DNA of 64,000 nt from Larimichthys crocea (Eukaryota; Chordata; Actinopteri; Sciaenidae), in assembly GCF_000972845.2 (NCBI RefSeq), contig NC_040011.1:27074379-27138378 (forward strand), read 5' to 3'. Positions within the stretch are counted from its first letter, which is position 1, and every line of letters begins with the position of its first letter. The notes beneath the pieces were generated by a model that worked only from the letters and a program-made list of their open reading frames with translations, was not told the DNA's origin and searched no databases. The position numbers and the translations under genes were made by a program. Positions 1-14,000 of this stretch are shown one piece after another.

Positions 1-1054
1 GGGGAGGGTGGGTGAGGTTGGTGGGAGGGATAAGGGGGTAACTAAGCTATCTGGAGTGCCAGTGCCAGTCCATGCTGTGTTGCTACATTGGTGAGCAAAT
101 TATCAACAAACAAAACCTTGTCGATTCCTTGGTGGCTTTTCTGGCGAGGCTTGGGAGATAACTATTGTTACTGGAGATGAGGTGCTGGCATCAGAGTCTC
201 CTGTGGGAAAAGACAGCTCGCACAGACGAGCAATAAAATAGAGATGATGCTGAGGCAGATCCTTCACACAAGGGAAGAGAGAGGAGGTAAAACCTAGCTG
301 GTAGCCGTCAGCCTTTGCCTGGTTAAAACATTTAATACACCTTTTTTTCAGTTAGTACCTCTACAATGTAACAAACTGTGATTTAACTGACACATTTATT
401 TCTAAGTTACAAACGTCCTACAGATCTCTGCAGAACATTGTGGTTTATTGTCGGAGTGTCAAACAGTGGGAGTGATTGTACAAGTCAAGTGACATCTTAT
501 GCGTGTAGTGTTGTGAAGGACTGCAGTTACAACTGTCACTTACATTTGAATTCTTTGCAGTAAATGAATTGGATTTTGTTTTACTGCATGACAAAGTCAA
601 AGACAAAGTTATATTTTCAACTTAGACCAAATTACACTTCTTCAGTCTGAAAACAGAGCATCTTTATTGATTTGGCGTTCAGATTTGGAGCTATTAAGTT
701 GAGAAGCGAAGAAATGAACATTCGACCCAGCTACTAACAAGGCTGGCTTATTATAGCTGCCCCTCAAAATGAACAGAAATATGAATATGGCAGGAGAAAA
801 TGGCAGCTGGGATTTTGTGGTGAAACACAAAGCCAGCCGTCTCATCTGGCATTATTATCAGCTGCTGGCGAAAAAGCTTTAAATTGCTTATATGTATATT
901 GTGGCAGGATTTCACCCCAACTGTGGTGAAACGATATCCCACTGTGAACGTTCACAGCTTGTATTTTTGTTTTCGTTAAGGAGGTAAGGTGATTTTGGTG
1001 TATCCTATGTTAATCGGCTCTTTAATGCACAATGGATGAAGAAAGGGCCTTTAC
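1..1054. other. Intronic sequence of the map7d3-like gene, no exon seen
   Basis: This lies downstream (minus strand) of the donor of the last visible map7d3-like exon, so it is most likely intron running off the left edge. I scanned both strands for the next MAP7-family exon and saw none with matching splice sites and phase. The open frames here are short and resemble nothing I know. Confidence 0.5.
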
Positions 1055-4000
1055 CTGTTCGTCCATCTGAGTCTAGTCCTCCCCAGGACCATCTTTTCTG
1101 CCTCTGCTCCACTCGCTGACTTCGCTCCAATGTCCGCCGCATCACTGCTTCGTAGTGCTCCTGCAGCGTAATGGAGGCAGAGGAAGAAAAAATGCAAGTC
1201 ATTTGTAGCAGAACAACATTTGTCCCTTAACTGGGGAAGACAAGGCCAGACTATTTTATAACTGTACTACAATGTATGGATAACTGTGTCGTTATCGTTA
1301 TTCAAAATTCCCCCCCTTTAATCTTTTGGTGAAACACAGAAAGGAAACACTTCAACATAAAGCTGAGTTTCTATGCAAATTCTATTATTTTAGTAACAAG
1401 AGTCAAATCAACTGAGCTACAATGAGCACAGCTCTCAAGACTCCACCCATGCTGTGTGGCTACCTTTTCCTCTTCCTGTTTCTGCTTCCTCTTCTCTTCC
1501 ACAGCCAATCGTTTCTGCTCCTCCTTTCTTCGCTGTTCCTCAACCTTTTTCTGACGTTCCTCCACCTGACGCTCCACTTGCAGCTTGGCCTTGCGTTCCC
1601 GCTCCATGATCTGAGACTCTCGCAAAGCTGAGCACACGAACAGCGCATGCATGAAAAAAGCCAATTGTTAGAATAATTAGAAAATTGTTGTCTCTTATGC
1701 ATGTGAACAGCCTTCAAGTAAGAATGTCTTCATTAAAAACCTATAAAGAACATTGATATCCACCATATCTATGCCCAAAGACCTGCTGCTAATGAGAACA
1801 TTCTTGGTACGACAATGTATAGATTTCCTGTTTTAAAAGGAAATATGTATTCTGTCGTCTTTATTCATTTACCAGGATAGATTTCATATAAAGTCAGGGA
1901 GGTTAGTGCTGGCTTTGGTGAATTAATTTCACACAGAACCTGGGATCATCCTCTTACCGTGTTGTTTATCTGCCTCTTCTCGCCTCTCTTTTGCCACTCG
2001 CAGTCGGTCATCTATTCTAAGTGCAGCACCGTCGATGACTGCAAACACAAACATGTGTACATGTAGTTAAAAAAGGTAAAACGTGCAGCAATGCATATTC
2101 AGAATACAAAAGGAGTGGATTACAATGCGGCATAGTGTTACAGAGGCTTTAGCATCAGGCAGGAAGATGTGTGCATGTGACTGTCACTAATGAGCTTTGT
2201 CAACCGTTACAGTAATAAGATGATGACTAAGATTTACCTGCAGTAAGCCACACTGAGAAGGTGGTGGAAGTGGATTGTGTTGCATCTAATGGTTCAGATT
2301 ATGGAAGACAATAGAGCGGTGACAGGGCAGTATCTGTGAGAACCAGAGATCTGTTTCTGTGTCAACATGTGGTGTCATTTACCTGGCTTACACCCCTGAG
2401 GTTTAGCTGGTGTGTTGGTTGGAGGTCCTGGACTGCTCCCTGCCAGGCTACGCCGCTCCTCGGCTTGAGCCTGTGCAGCTGCAGCTATATGTAGGAAAAC
2501 ACACTCCTTACACACAGGGAACTTCATCTCATGTCTGACAAAATCAAGTAATAAAAGGAAACAGAAATGCCTCGGGTACTCCAAACCAGTCGAGTTCAAA
2601 TCAGCCGTTTTTTCACTGTGCTTTGTCTGCTCTCCATAGGAATGCTACTTCTAGAGAGATCCAACGGATTTGGAGCTAAAGAACAATCCGGCTATTCAGC
2701 CATCTGATATAACCACCATGGTCAACCCTGAAGCCAGCCATACACTGCTTTCTGTGACAAGCTTGGAGGCTGGAATCAAACCCTTGTGAGCTTCGTGGTA
2801 TACAGCTTATATCCCCAGTGTTACACAACATTTTAAACACCACCACTCCCTTAAACATAAAAAAATAAGCAGAATGAACACGTGCACAGTCAGCTTCTGC
2901 ACTGGTTTATTATCCATCTTGAGAAACCAGAATATCAGCATATCTCATCCTAAGCTTGCGGCAAACAGTTTTTTTTATTTTTTTATTTACAATTTGTGTG
3001 ATGTAATTTCTGGCACCACAGAGAGAAAACATCAGTATCCATGAAAACCATTCTGTTCTAGTGCCAATGAACTATTGAAACATGCTTTTAAAAGTGGCAA
3101 ATACACCAACTGTTCCAGAAGGGCCACTGCAGGGTCAACAGCACTTTCTTCAGCCAAAACTATCCACAGGAAAATCATGATTAGGAGATCAAAAAGGAAG
3201 GAAGCAGTGAGGACGTGATCAAGCTTTATGAGCGCTATCATCAGCCTCTTCTCTTGTCTCTTTCCGTTCTGTGTCGGTGTGTATTCAGCATTACAGAACT
3301 GCTGAAGAAGCAAAGCTATGGCCAGTCATGTGATATTCACATTACTGATGAACACTTCTGAAAGTTTCTCACCGCCTCCGTCACTAGCATACAATTCTAC
3401 TGTTGTCAAACCATCAAGACAAAAAAATTGCGATTGCATACAATAATACTGATTAAACTCTAGACTCGTGTAAAAGCCTGTCTCTTTAGAAAGCAGAACG
3501 TTCCATAAGCAATGACTGCCAGCGAACAGACGACTACTCAATCAAGTCCAGCCCGCTACTTTTCCTACGGTTTTGATTAGAATAAAACGGTTTGGATTAA
3601 CAAGTCTCTGAGCATGATGATAGAGAAGCTGCCTGTATTAGTCCTGTCCCTACATACTCAATATGAAACAATATGAATGTGTGAGGTTGTGTCCTGCCGG
3701 GTAGAAAGCAGAGCCAGCTTCCGCGTTTAACAAATATTAGCAAAATAATTGATGACAAAAGACATTTAGAATTGCATTGATGAACATCCATATTACACAG
3801 GCTTTTTCGCAAAAACACCAGTGGTGGCAACTTGACAATGGCACCATAAGCACAATGAAGTCACACTGGAAGCACTGCGCATTTATATTCTGCACATTTT
3901 CCATATGAGCGACAGAGACATTTATGGGATTAATAGATGAACAAATAAATGAATTCTCTTTTTTTTACAGCAGAGCTTTATACACATGAACAAACACTAA

Positions 4001-7000
4001 AACATGCAATGTGTGTAGGCAAACACTGTTGAACAAAAGAACTTAAAGCACAATAGTACAGGTACCCTCATCTTTCAGAGGGAAGACGGGACATGAAATG
4101 CCCTCTTAGCTTGCTTGTGATACGGTGTGCTGAGTCATGATCATATGTGCCCTCCAACCAGGGGATAACTGCACTGACCGCCCTGTTTGGGAGCAAAACT
4201 AAATCATGGCCATCTCTGTCTACAATGAGAGCTGTGTCGCTGGACTTGTGCGGGTAATCAGAGCTTTTTAGGTCTGTGTATGTTCACTAGTGTTTCAGAC
4301 ATTAATCAAAAAGAGATGCTGCTGATGCAAAGCAAAGATTTATAAAGCAGCTACAGGAAGTGTAGCATTATTTACCAGGTAGGACAGAGACGTTTGTCTT
4401 CAAGGTGCTCACTGGACATCATCAAAGTGAGCAACACTTTTTACTGGTTTGTCTTAGCTTATGTAAAACATTCATGCTGTGCCCACTCCAGGCACTGATG
4501 GTTTCTCACTAAAGTATCGCGTGCATGTCTCGTCTGTACGGAAATTGACTCTCAACTACCTTTCTCTCTGGGAAGCAAGGGCCAACAGCCTCCTCTTACA
4601 CTGAGTGACCTTGACAAATTGAGTTAGGTTTGTTCCCTCTGCTGACATAAAAAATGCTTCGTTTGAGTCCAGACAAAAAGAAATACGAAACAAAGAAGTA
4701 GCTGCGACGATCCAAATATCAGAGTTGGCAGGAGATGGACGGAGCAAAGACAGCTGACGGTGTAAGAAGTCGTGCGCTGATTATCTGTATTCTGCAGCTG
4801 CATTGATGCGGTCCAGTCAAAGAAGCTTATGAGGGTCAAAGTTTGCAGCTAATGCCCAGTGAGTTGTATAGGTCACGTCACTTTTGACTCCCTTCTTCAC
4901 CCCCACCGGTGAGTAGGCTAATCAGTGGCTAAATGACGAAGTGATTGCTCTAATCAGTCACCATTTCTGTGCCATGACACTGCATGTTGGGAATCGCACA
5001 TTAAAAACCCTGACGAGGAAAACAAGGACGCTTTCATAAACTCACAGTTGCACACGCTTTGGTCTGCATGGAAACAATATATCACACCGTGTGTTGAGCA
5101 TTGCAGACTAAAGGAGCTGATCTATATTCAGAAATGGCTATCTCATTCGAGCATGAATGAATCACACTCTATATAAAATATATATAAATAAAAGATGCTG
5201 GGCTATTGAAACTTGATGACTGAGTGATCAATTTTGAGAAAGATAATATAACTGAAACGTCCTGAGCTTTGAAACGAGCCCTGAATCATCATATCTTTTT
5301 ATTCAATCCTCCCTGTCCGTATAAAAGGCAAAAAGAACAAAATGCCAAACACTCGGTAAGTGTTGCTAAGTGATACAGCAGCTCAGGATGGGTGAAGTGC
5401 TTCTGAACCACGCTCGGGCCTGTATCAACACAGACACTCGCTCTGAAATGAGATGATTCATAGCCGGATGAAAAGAACAGAGCAGCAAAGCTTTGAAGGA
5501 TTACTCATCAGACTAAGTGTCAATTTACCAGCAACAATTACTTCTCATTTGAGCTGTACAATATGCCACAGTACATACGTTTATCAAGTGTAACACCCTG
5601 TGGATGAATGAAACCTATAATCAGTAGATTTAGGATATAATCTATGAAGTGGCTGCTTAAAGATAAAAGTATTAACTTGCACAAAATACTGTCGACAACA
5701 CGACCCGGTAGCAAGGCCTTCTTCCATAACACGGCGAGCTTTAGACTTCGAGTTAGCCGCCTCCTCTGGTCTTTAAAGGGAAGTAAAACTAGACAGGAAA
5801 GCAAAGGAGCTGAGTAGGTAACAGCTGTTGGCTACAAGGCTACTTATGCAGAACGGCATCTGCTGTAATATCCAGTTTAATACGACTTTCTGTCACAAAC
5901 TTAGATGCTGTAAAGGTGTTAGTGACTTCCTGCTACCATCTACTCACTGAACTTAATGTTCTGTAAGAAAAAGAGAGAAACCAAATTAAGTCCAATTCAG
6001 AAGCAGCAACTTAAAGTGAGCACACTCTCGACTGATGAGATGTTGGAGGAGATCCTGTTTTCCCTAACAACCCTGAAGAGAGCCAGGTGTGCTCATAGAA
6101 ATGAAAAGAGCCAATCAGAGGGGCCGTCTCTCATCACTCCATCACTATGGAGATTTGCACACATTAACATACATCACTACTGCAGCAACAGGCTCAGCCA
6201 AATGCTTAACATACATCACTACTGCAGCAACAGGCTCAGCCAAATGCTCCAATAGACTGGAGGCACAACCAAATTAACCTGAGCTTATTATATATATATA
6301 TATATATATATATCTCTGTGTTGAAAAATCATGAGTTAGAGATTCAGTGGCACCATTTCAACTCAATCATGTGGTCACCACAAGGTCATCACATACTTCA
6401 ACGTGACTGTGATTAACCCAGCTCACAATATTGTGACATATATTTATACAGCTGTTATGACACTGTGATCATACAGCGCTTTTAAGTAGCAGGATATGAC
6501 ATCATTCTAAGTGCACTACATATAGATTGATTGTGGTCCAACCTTCGAGCTGCTGAGTTATTATGGCAGTAGTGAAGACCACTGTGGGGGCTGGTGAAGG
6601 CCCGGCTCCGCAGGCCAGACAAAAAAAAAAACCCACCAAAACAGGAAACAGGTCAACCTGCATTCGATTGTGACACTTCCAGTTAAACGCAACCACTGAT
6701 CAAACGATAATTTTCTTACCTAACAAGCAATATCCTGATACATATCTTGACACATTGCTGATTTAATAGTAGTAGCAAGAGAGTCTTTTCTGTCCCTCCT
6801 TTCAACTACAGCTTTGACCCTGTCCTCCATGGTACAATTATGTAGCTTGTTACACAGGAAGAGCCTGTACTGCTTAATGAAAGGGTGAACAACCATTTGC
6901 TAGTGAGTCCTGAGAGTACTTTTAACTCCAACCAAACATTGTAACGGGTTAATCCACCGACCAGAACAACGTGAACCAGAAATTAATTCCTTTAATTTTT

Positions 7001-9592
7001 TTAACATTGTCCTAAACCAATGAAAACATCTTATGTAGTACTTGGCTGCAATAAAAATATCAACGCTCTTGCTTATCAGAGCTTCCCATCTTTAGCTCAA
7101 GATTTCAGGTCCTCAGATAACACTCCTGATGCACGCTCACACCCACACACGTTAGATCTTCTATGGGATTACTCGAGGCCTGTTCATGCAAAGGTAAGCC
7201 TCGGCTATTTGCAGGACTGGCAGGATAATGATGACACAGTTTACTAGGGAGTCTCCTCTTCCAGGTGGACCGGGTCCCAGACCTGAACACATCCGAATCC
7301 ATTATCAGTTCTAATTAACAGACCAGTTCTTGCATGACTCTTTAATCTATTTTTGTGATACTTCTTCCTCACTGCAAGACGATGAGATGGTGCTTGGTGG
7401 GTTATCGTGTGAAGCACTTTGTGTTACATTTTATTTGTATGAAAAGTGCTAAAGTTTGAAAGTATTAAGCGTTTTTTATTGCGTCGTCCCTGCGTAGGAA
7501 TAATGTGAAAACAGCAGCACTACAGATATATCCCCAAAAAGAAAATGGAAATAAATAAATAACAAAAGTATTCAGGAATGACTTGTTACATGACGTTTTG
7601 AATTAGATTTGACTACACCTGTAATTTGTGATTTATAAACCTTGCTGAACCAAAACCAGATTAAAACCAAGAGGGCCTGTTCCAACAACGTGTGACAGAT
7701 AGAGGTTACACCCCTCATGCACACATCTTATCTTTTTTTTTAAAAGACATTAAATCTAACTTTGACACTGTGCCTAAAAATAATGAACACACAATTGTGG
7801 CGATAGACTGACCTTATACAAATTAACATGTTTTGCTAGTCAAATCTTTGCCGTGTGTGTGTGTGTGTGTGTGTACACACACTGTAACACATGCCATCAG
7901 CTTGAAATAAAGCATGGATGGAAAAGCTGCAGCTAAATGGACAAATCTGAATGAAATTGAGGCTGGTCCATTTCCTCCTTTGGTTAAATCTAACCAGCTC
8001 AGAAATATTTCTCATGCTTTTAATTCTGCTGCGATTGCTGAGCCAGGATCAGGATAACCTTGCAGTAGTGTGATCTCCTTTCATAATAGCAGGGTACATT
8101 TTCTCCTTGCGCACATTCTTGTGGAAACGCACATGAGCTTAGATTCCTAGCATTATTTTTTTTTTTTTTTTATCATTGTCAGTCTTATGCTCTAAATTGG
8201 AGGCCAAGCTCACTGACACATCCTTTCATTCCTCACGAAGCCAACACTTCACACCACTCTAAACTTTGTGGATATTTTCATAAAACCACGGAACTGGGTG
8301 GATGTAAATTCCAGATTTTAAAATACAGAATGGAAAAGTCAGGGGAAACAGGAAGAAGATCAGTCCTAAATATGATCCAGTTGTTGCCAGGAGTAAAACA
8401 TGCCTACACCCACACAGAGTATGCATAAAACTGCAGCTCAAGTCATAACAAACTGTGCATTCATGCTCACAGATGCAGACGCAGTAAACACATCCATGTC
8501 TGGACAGGGCCAGCTGAGACGTGGATAAGAAGCATTGATAGAGATTTTTTTTTTTGCCGCTGCAGTTTGGCCTACGTGGAGCCATTTACAAAAGTGCAAT
8601 GTGCTTTTTTGCTTAAACAGAAGTGTGTGTGTGTGACACAAGGCCGGCCGGTCCAACCAAAAGTCTTTCATCACTTCATCAAGGAAAACAAGCATGCAGT
8701 CTTGTTCTGTTATCAGAGTTCAGCGTCTGAAACCTCCAGCTTTATCTGAAATCCAGGTCAGACATTGTTATAGTTACCCTCCCTGGAGACTGGAGGGGGT
8801 TATACCATATGTCAACATGTAAGCATAAAGTGAGGGGGGGGGGGGCACTTTGTATAAGATTATACTGAGCAGGAGAGCAAGAAAAAAAAAACTAATATGT
8901 GGTTAAAGGTTAACTATAATACAAAAGGCATTAACAGAGCAAGCAAAACGCTTCCTGAACTCTTCCTGAGAGGGACAGCTGATGATCACTTTTGACAATA
9001 ATCCCCCCTCGAGTGATGAGCGACGTTATCTAAGCTACCGACTAACGTCAGCTACAAATCAGTTTGTTAGCATCGTTTATCATTCAGACGCTGTCTAACC
9101 ACCAACACTTTGTCAGACAACGTGATTAAAACGGGGTGTGGGTTGAGGGACTAAGCTAAAGCAAAGCTAAGTCGTGTGATATGTCAACCGGTTTTTTTTT
9201 TTTAATGCTACAAAATACACACAGCTGCAACTTCAGCTAACTACAAGTAAGTTAGCTCAACTAGCTCGTTTAGCTCGTCCGGGAATATATGAATGCAGCT
9301 ATCGGCTCGGATGGGTACATTCAAAAAAATAACTTGTAACGTTTAATGCGGGAAGAAGTTTTTTTTCCGCATCCATTGTCGGCAGATAACCGGACAGCGA
9401 GCTAACGTTACTTAGCCGCGCTACAAACACGTTCAAATAACCCGGTTAACGGCGGCAGTTGGCAGCAAACATCACGAAGTGATTACTACGCTGAAAGACA
9501 CAAGCGGGTCGACAAAATAAGCACGACTGCCAAACAGTTTTCTTACCCATTTGGGCTCGCAAGCCTTTGAGAGTCGTAGCACCCTCCGCCAT
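1055..9592 (-). CDS. map7d3: MAP7 domain-containing protein 3-like, 5' part (five coding exons)
   Basis: Microtubule-associated protein of the MAP7/ensconsin family, expected to bind the microtubule lattice and recruit or activate kinesin-1. Coding exons in transcript order are 9547-9592, 2383-2484, 1958-2038, 1464-1627 and 1055-1160; all have GT-AG borders and consistent phase. The start is the ATG at 9592, giving MAEGATTLKGLRAQM. Exon 3 encodes VIDGAALRIDDRLRVAKERR, the conserved block before the coiled coil. Exon 4 is a Lys/Glu/Arg-rich helix, the microtubule-binding MAP7 N-terminal region. Exon 5 carries the family signature QKRWSWGG. About 166 residues are visible; the proline-rich middle and the kinesin-binding C-terminal helix lie beyond the left edge. 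Intron 1 is about 7 kb. The N-terminal motif order fits MAP7D3 better than MAP7, MAP7D1 or MAP7D2, and adgrg4 next door supports this, but the paralog call is an inference. Confidence 0.85.
6164..6247. repeat. Perfect tandem duplication, 2 x 42 bp
   Basis: The 42 bases at 6164-6205 (beginning ttaacatacatcactactgc) are repeated without mismatch at 6206-6247. One further T is shared at the junction. Two other perfect duplications of exactly 42 bp occur at 9932 and 18236. Confidence 0.95.
6289..6313. repeat. (TA)n microsatellite
   Basis: Uninterrupted TA dinucleotides in intron 1 of the map7d3-like gene. Confidence 0.95.
7853..7881. repeat. (GT)n microsatellite with (AC)n flank
   Basis: Eleven GT units followed directly by a short AC run, giving a small inverted structure. 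Intronic. Confidence 0.9.
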
Positions 9593-9800
9593 TTCTATGA
9601 AGTTTTCCTTCTGTGTTTTTTTTCTAAAGCAGGAGCGCGTAGCTCATCGCAGGCAGCCGGCAGGACGCGGACACCCCGGGGACGTGGACATCAAAGAGCG
9701 TGGAGGGGAGGCAGAGCAAGAAGAGGCCTCACTCTGACCTGTTTCCGAAAAACCGACAACAGCGTCGCAAAAGCGCCCGAGGAACAACGCGTTCAAAACG
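9593..9800 (-). promoter_or_regulatory. GC-rich promoter / 5' UTR of the map7d3-like gene
   Basis: Directly upstream of the start codon the DNA changes from AT-rich to GC-rich, with many CpG dinucleotides (for example around 9636-9680). This is typical of a CpG-type vertebrate promoter. No TATA box is evident. The exact start site cannot be placed from sequence. The next gene is transcribed on the same strand and its 3' end lies about 1.2 kb away, so this is not a shared bidirectional promoter. Confidence 0.5.
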
Positions 9801-9931
9801 CTGGAAAGTTTTTTGGTCAGCTGCCAATATATTGCATGAAAATAAGTCTCCAAAAGTACTTTAATGTGTTTTAAACACAGAATAACATTTATTTTTAAAT
9901 AATCGTTTTTTGTTTGTTTTTTTAATTTGTG

Positions 9932-10015
9932 GGGATGCAACACTGCAAATACATTTTATGAGCTCAGTGCTTAGGGATGCAACACTGCAAATACATTTTA
10001 TGAGCTCAGTGCTTA
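9932..10015. repeat. Perfect tandem duplication, 2 x 42 bp
   Basis: Bases 9932-9973 (beginning gggatgcaacactgcaaata) recur without mismatch at 9974-10015. This is intergenic, upstream of the map7d3-like gene. Confidence 0.95.
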
Positions 10016-11036
10016 CAGAAAAAAAAAATCAAACATGGCGGGACGGTTTCTATGAGTTTTTTAAAAATCTTTTATTTATTTTTTAATCATAATCGAAAAG
10101 TTGTGCAAACCGCAAGGTGTGCCATTGTTACGTGAGTAGTAATGACTCATTTTTAACAATAGACGATCCAAGGGCGTTCTCTTATTGTACCAATACACAG
10201 AGTGCTGTTATACATCCAACAGCACCTCCTAGTGTTTCATGCGGTTATTGCATGTTAATACATTGAGAGTTGATCAACAGGGTATTGACTAAAACAGCAG
10301 GTTTCTGAGTAAAACAGGTATGACTCTTCCATGAAACACAAAGACACCGTTAAACAAAAGCAAAACAGTCAAAATGCTGCATTTTCTAGGCTTCCGAGAT
10401 TGAGAGAGTCTTCAGGGTGGAAGAAAGATAGTTTTAAACAAGACAGTGAACTTTACTTAATAGTTGTTAGTCATTTGCTTTTGAAAAATAATAATAATAA
10501 TCTTACCAGGTTGAATGTGCTGAAGAATCCGCAGAGCTGGAGACAATTGTCAGTAGGCAAACCTCCCCAAATGGGAGAATAAAATATTTTCTCAGGGCTC
10601 TATGTTTTTTCTCTTGTCATGAACACTGCATCCTCTGTCCTGGTCCGTCTCACATGCTTTAGCCAGAGGGCCTCTCATCTATTTTACATGGTAAACAGGA
10701 AGTAACACCATATGTAGGGTTCTGTTGCAATGACCTGGATATTGTGTTATTTAACACTCAAAGCATAAATAATGTCTTATTTTTAATTTATTCAAATTGA
10801 AAATTGATAATATATAATATTTAAATACTGTATAAAGCAAATATCCATACAAATAAACAACAATGAACAAGTAAGTGAAACAAAATGTTCTTTACAGACA
10901 GGTATTTCTCTAATTAACTCAACTCGATCAATTCATTTCAGTGTGTCCCCACATGCTGAGTGACGTCATGCAAAGTGGGTCAGAAATACTGTATAACAGT
11001 TGAAGTCATGGCAACACCTCCTTTCAGTCTAAGTGG
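10016..11036. other. Intergenic / 3' UTR of the TNF-receptor gene
   Basis: No coding exon seen. On the minus strand an AATAAA (plus strand TTTATT, 10787-10792) lies about 245 bases past the receptor stop codon and is a plausible polyadenylation signal. That would make roughly 10770-11036 the receptor's 3' UTR. The rest, up to the map7d3 promoter, is AT-rich with nothing recognised. Confidence 0.45.
10787..10792 (-). terminator. TNF-receptor polyadenylation signal
   Basis: Reverse-strand AATAAA about 245 bases past the receptor stop codon. Confidence 0.4.
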
Positions 11037-14000
11037 TCACTTGTTCACCACAGCTCTGTGTATCCTAGCAACAACTTCAGGATTAGGCAAGAGTGCAGCA
11101 GCCTGGGCCAGTTGGGGTAGCAGTGTGTAGGTTGAGGTACGCAGGTACTGAAAGAGGTCCTGGAAGCCTTGGAGATGAGCGATGACCTGAGGCGGGACAC
11201 CCAAAGACCGCCCCAGTCTGCGCAAAATGTTCCTGTTGTCAGCTGAGTCAAGCAGTAGGGACAAGTCCTGGACTGAGTCATAATCAAGCATCTCGATACT
11301 CTGACCTGGACGGCATCAGAACAGTAGAAGTACAATCAATATCTCACCCATAGAAGGATAACCATGCCATAAGGCCACATACTTACTTTGGCTGAAAGAA
11401 AACATACATACCTTGAGCCATTTCCCATATTGTCTGAAGTTTTTGCTCCATCTGATATTGACAAAGAAGAAAAGAGGACAGGGTAAGAAACAGGTATTAC
11501 TGATTCTAACATCACCCTTAAAGGACCAATTCAATTAATAAAAAATCGTATAGTCTGGAAGTATTTTCTGGTTAAAGCCTCTGAATATTAGAATCAGAGT
11601 CGGGTTTATTGCAAGGAATTTGTCTTGGTGTTTTTGTGCCTAACAAACAGCAAAAATAAAGAACAAAATTGACAATAAAATAAAATAAAAAGCTATAAAT
11701 ATATGTGCAATATTTCATTTACCGGTATGTTATTTAAATGAAAAGAGCTGTACATTTTCCTTCAGGAATGTGCAAAGAATTCACCAGGAAATGGGCAAAA
11801 GTTCACAGTATACAGAATATTTGAAATGGAAGTAATTCAAAAAATATGTAATCCAAAAAACAAACATCAGAGTGAAGCTATGCTCTCTATTGCCTAATGC
11901 CGTATGCTTGGTTGTCTGTCTTTGATACAATTTTAAATTGGGGTTTGTCAGCTGTGCGCTGTTTGTCGTTATTGCTGGCATGTTTTAGAGAAGAATCAGT
12001 GAAATTCAAAATATGCATCTGAAAATCAATAGTTACCTAGTTAGCAGTGACAGCTCTTGTTAGGCTGTGTACTGTTAAGCAGACCACATAAATTTAACGA
12101 TCAAATGAACTGACTTTTTATTTAGAGTCATTAGAGTTATTGTTTTGAAAGCAGCCTGTACATCATTTGCTGACCTTCACACTATTGACACCACAAAATT
12201 GATCAACTTTACCTCTTCGATTGAATAACAGCTGCTTTGCTGTTGTTCCTGTGTGATGTTCTCCTGTTTCTGACTGGAGGGCTTAATGTTGGTGGTGACA
12301 TTAATCACAATAGAAGTAGGATGCACATCATTCTCATGGCCTCTGGTTGGAGATTAAATTGATGTTAATACTTAGGGACAGATAGAGGTAGTAATCAAGT
12401 AATCAAGCAGTATATGTGATTTGCAAAGCACCTCAGGGAATCTTGAGCTGGAACAAGTGTCTGTGAAAGGGCCTCTGATTGTTTGGCTGGTGTCTCTGTG
12501 GGGCTGGGCAAAGGTGTGTACTGAAGGTCATCTGTAGGCAATATTCCTTCAGGCGCAGGGCAGTACTCAGGGACCTGTTCTGAACATTGATCCAGATTTA
12601 GTCAAGCGCACAACAGACAGATGGGCAGGAATGTTAAACATTATGTGTCTAACTCACTGAATCTCTCAGCAGTCAGAAGGAAAGCCCAAAGCAGCAGAGC
12701 GATAAGGAAAATGGAGGAAGCTGTTGCTGAACCGATCAGGACCATCGAAAATGTTTCTTCTTTTACTCCTTGATTGAAAAGAAAGTCAGTCAAATCAAAC
12801 TGAACACAATAGTTGAAATCAAAAAAAGTTGTTGACAATCCACAGGTTTACTCACTCTTCTCTTCTGGTTCTTTGAAACTTCCCCTGGGCTCGGTGACGG
12901 CGCTTTCTGTCAGAGGACAACAGTTATAACTTTTCCATGACAACCCCTCTGGAAAATCACTGGGCAATAGAACTATATATACAGGTTTATTAACATTGAA
13001 CAGTCTATGGTTTATCTCTGGATCTTACCTCCTTTAGAGCCTTGAGCTGTCAAAAACAAACACTCTTTATGGACAGTGTCATGGTTGTAACAAGGCACAC
13101 AGGGCAGCTCCACCTCCCCAGTCATGCTCCTGAGTTCATAATACCTGTACACACATACACATTCATTCACTTACAAAAAAACAAAGGCTAGCATGTATCA
13201 GGTGATTCAGGTTGGTCTTGTAAGTGTAACTCACCCTGGGAAGCACTGACCACACCGGGCATCACGGTTGGGTGAGCACCCCGACCTTTCTAGGCGGTTC
13301 AGCAGATTACACTGGGTGCATCGCATGCAGGGAGCTACACTTGTTTCTGCACTGAACTTCCCTCGTCCACACAGAATACAGACACCTTCACCACCATCTC
13401 CGAAACCACAGTCCTGAGAATGATGTGCAATATAGAGTTAGAGCCAAACAGCAATAAGAAAGAAGAAGAAAGAAAGCTGAAGGGGGGAAAACAGTGTTGC
13501 CACCATGAGAGATCCCGTGTGTTACCTCTGAGAGCTGTTCCCCAGGCCCACATACAGGACATGAAACACATGTGCCGTTAGGGTGGAGGAACTCTGTCTG
13601 ATCACAGATGGGCTCAGATTTCACCAACAAACACCAAACCTGAGGAAAAACACATTTAAAGTAGTCAGTGCTGGAAAAATTCAGTGAAAGTAGAAATACC
13701 ACGACCAAAATACTACATTCCAAGTCCTGGATTCAAAGTCTCACTTAACTGTTGCACATTAAGTTTGAATTAACTCATATTTGTATTTATACAATCCATT
13801 TATACAATCATAGTTTAATTTTCACTGTGATATGTTTAGAAGAGATTGACACTGTCACAATCATTTTATGAGAAGAAGTAAAAATATTTTTTAATTTTGA
13901 TTGATTGAAGTGTTTATTTCGAATATGCAAACAAACATAAAAATAACAACAATGTACTTTAAGTATCAAAGTAAAAGTACTTCTTATATTACTTTTATGG

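Larger units (their letters stand above)
2485..9546 (-). other. Large first intron of the map7d3-like gene
   Basis: About 7 kb between coding exons 1 and 2. I see no convincing additional exon. It holds a 2 x 42 bp perfect tandem duplication (6164-6247), a TA run (6289-6313), a GT run (7853-7874) and homopolymers near 8158 (T) and 8836 (G). Around 7411-7460 there is a short piece resembling the tail of a common fish interspersed repeat. Confidence 0.6.

Noticed and set aside
5956..6277. Two overlapping plus-strand open frames of 62-99 codons with an internal amino-acid repeat
   Set aside because: The repeat is just the 42 bp tandem duplication (14 codons). No known domain, and it sits in an intron of the opposite-strand gene.
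11037..11300. Splice acceptor at 11301-11302 for the last TNF-receptor exon
   Set aside because: It would put a stop codon shortly after the junction or force a poor frame in the previous exon; the acceptor five bases upstream keeps the frame MEQKLQTIWEMAQGQSIEM.
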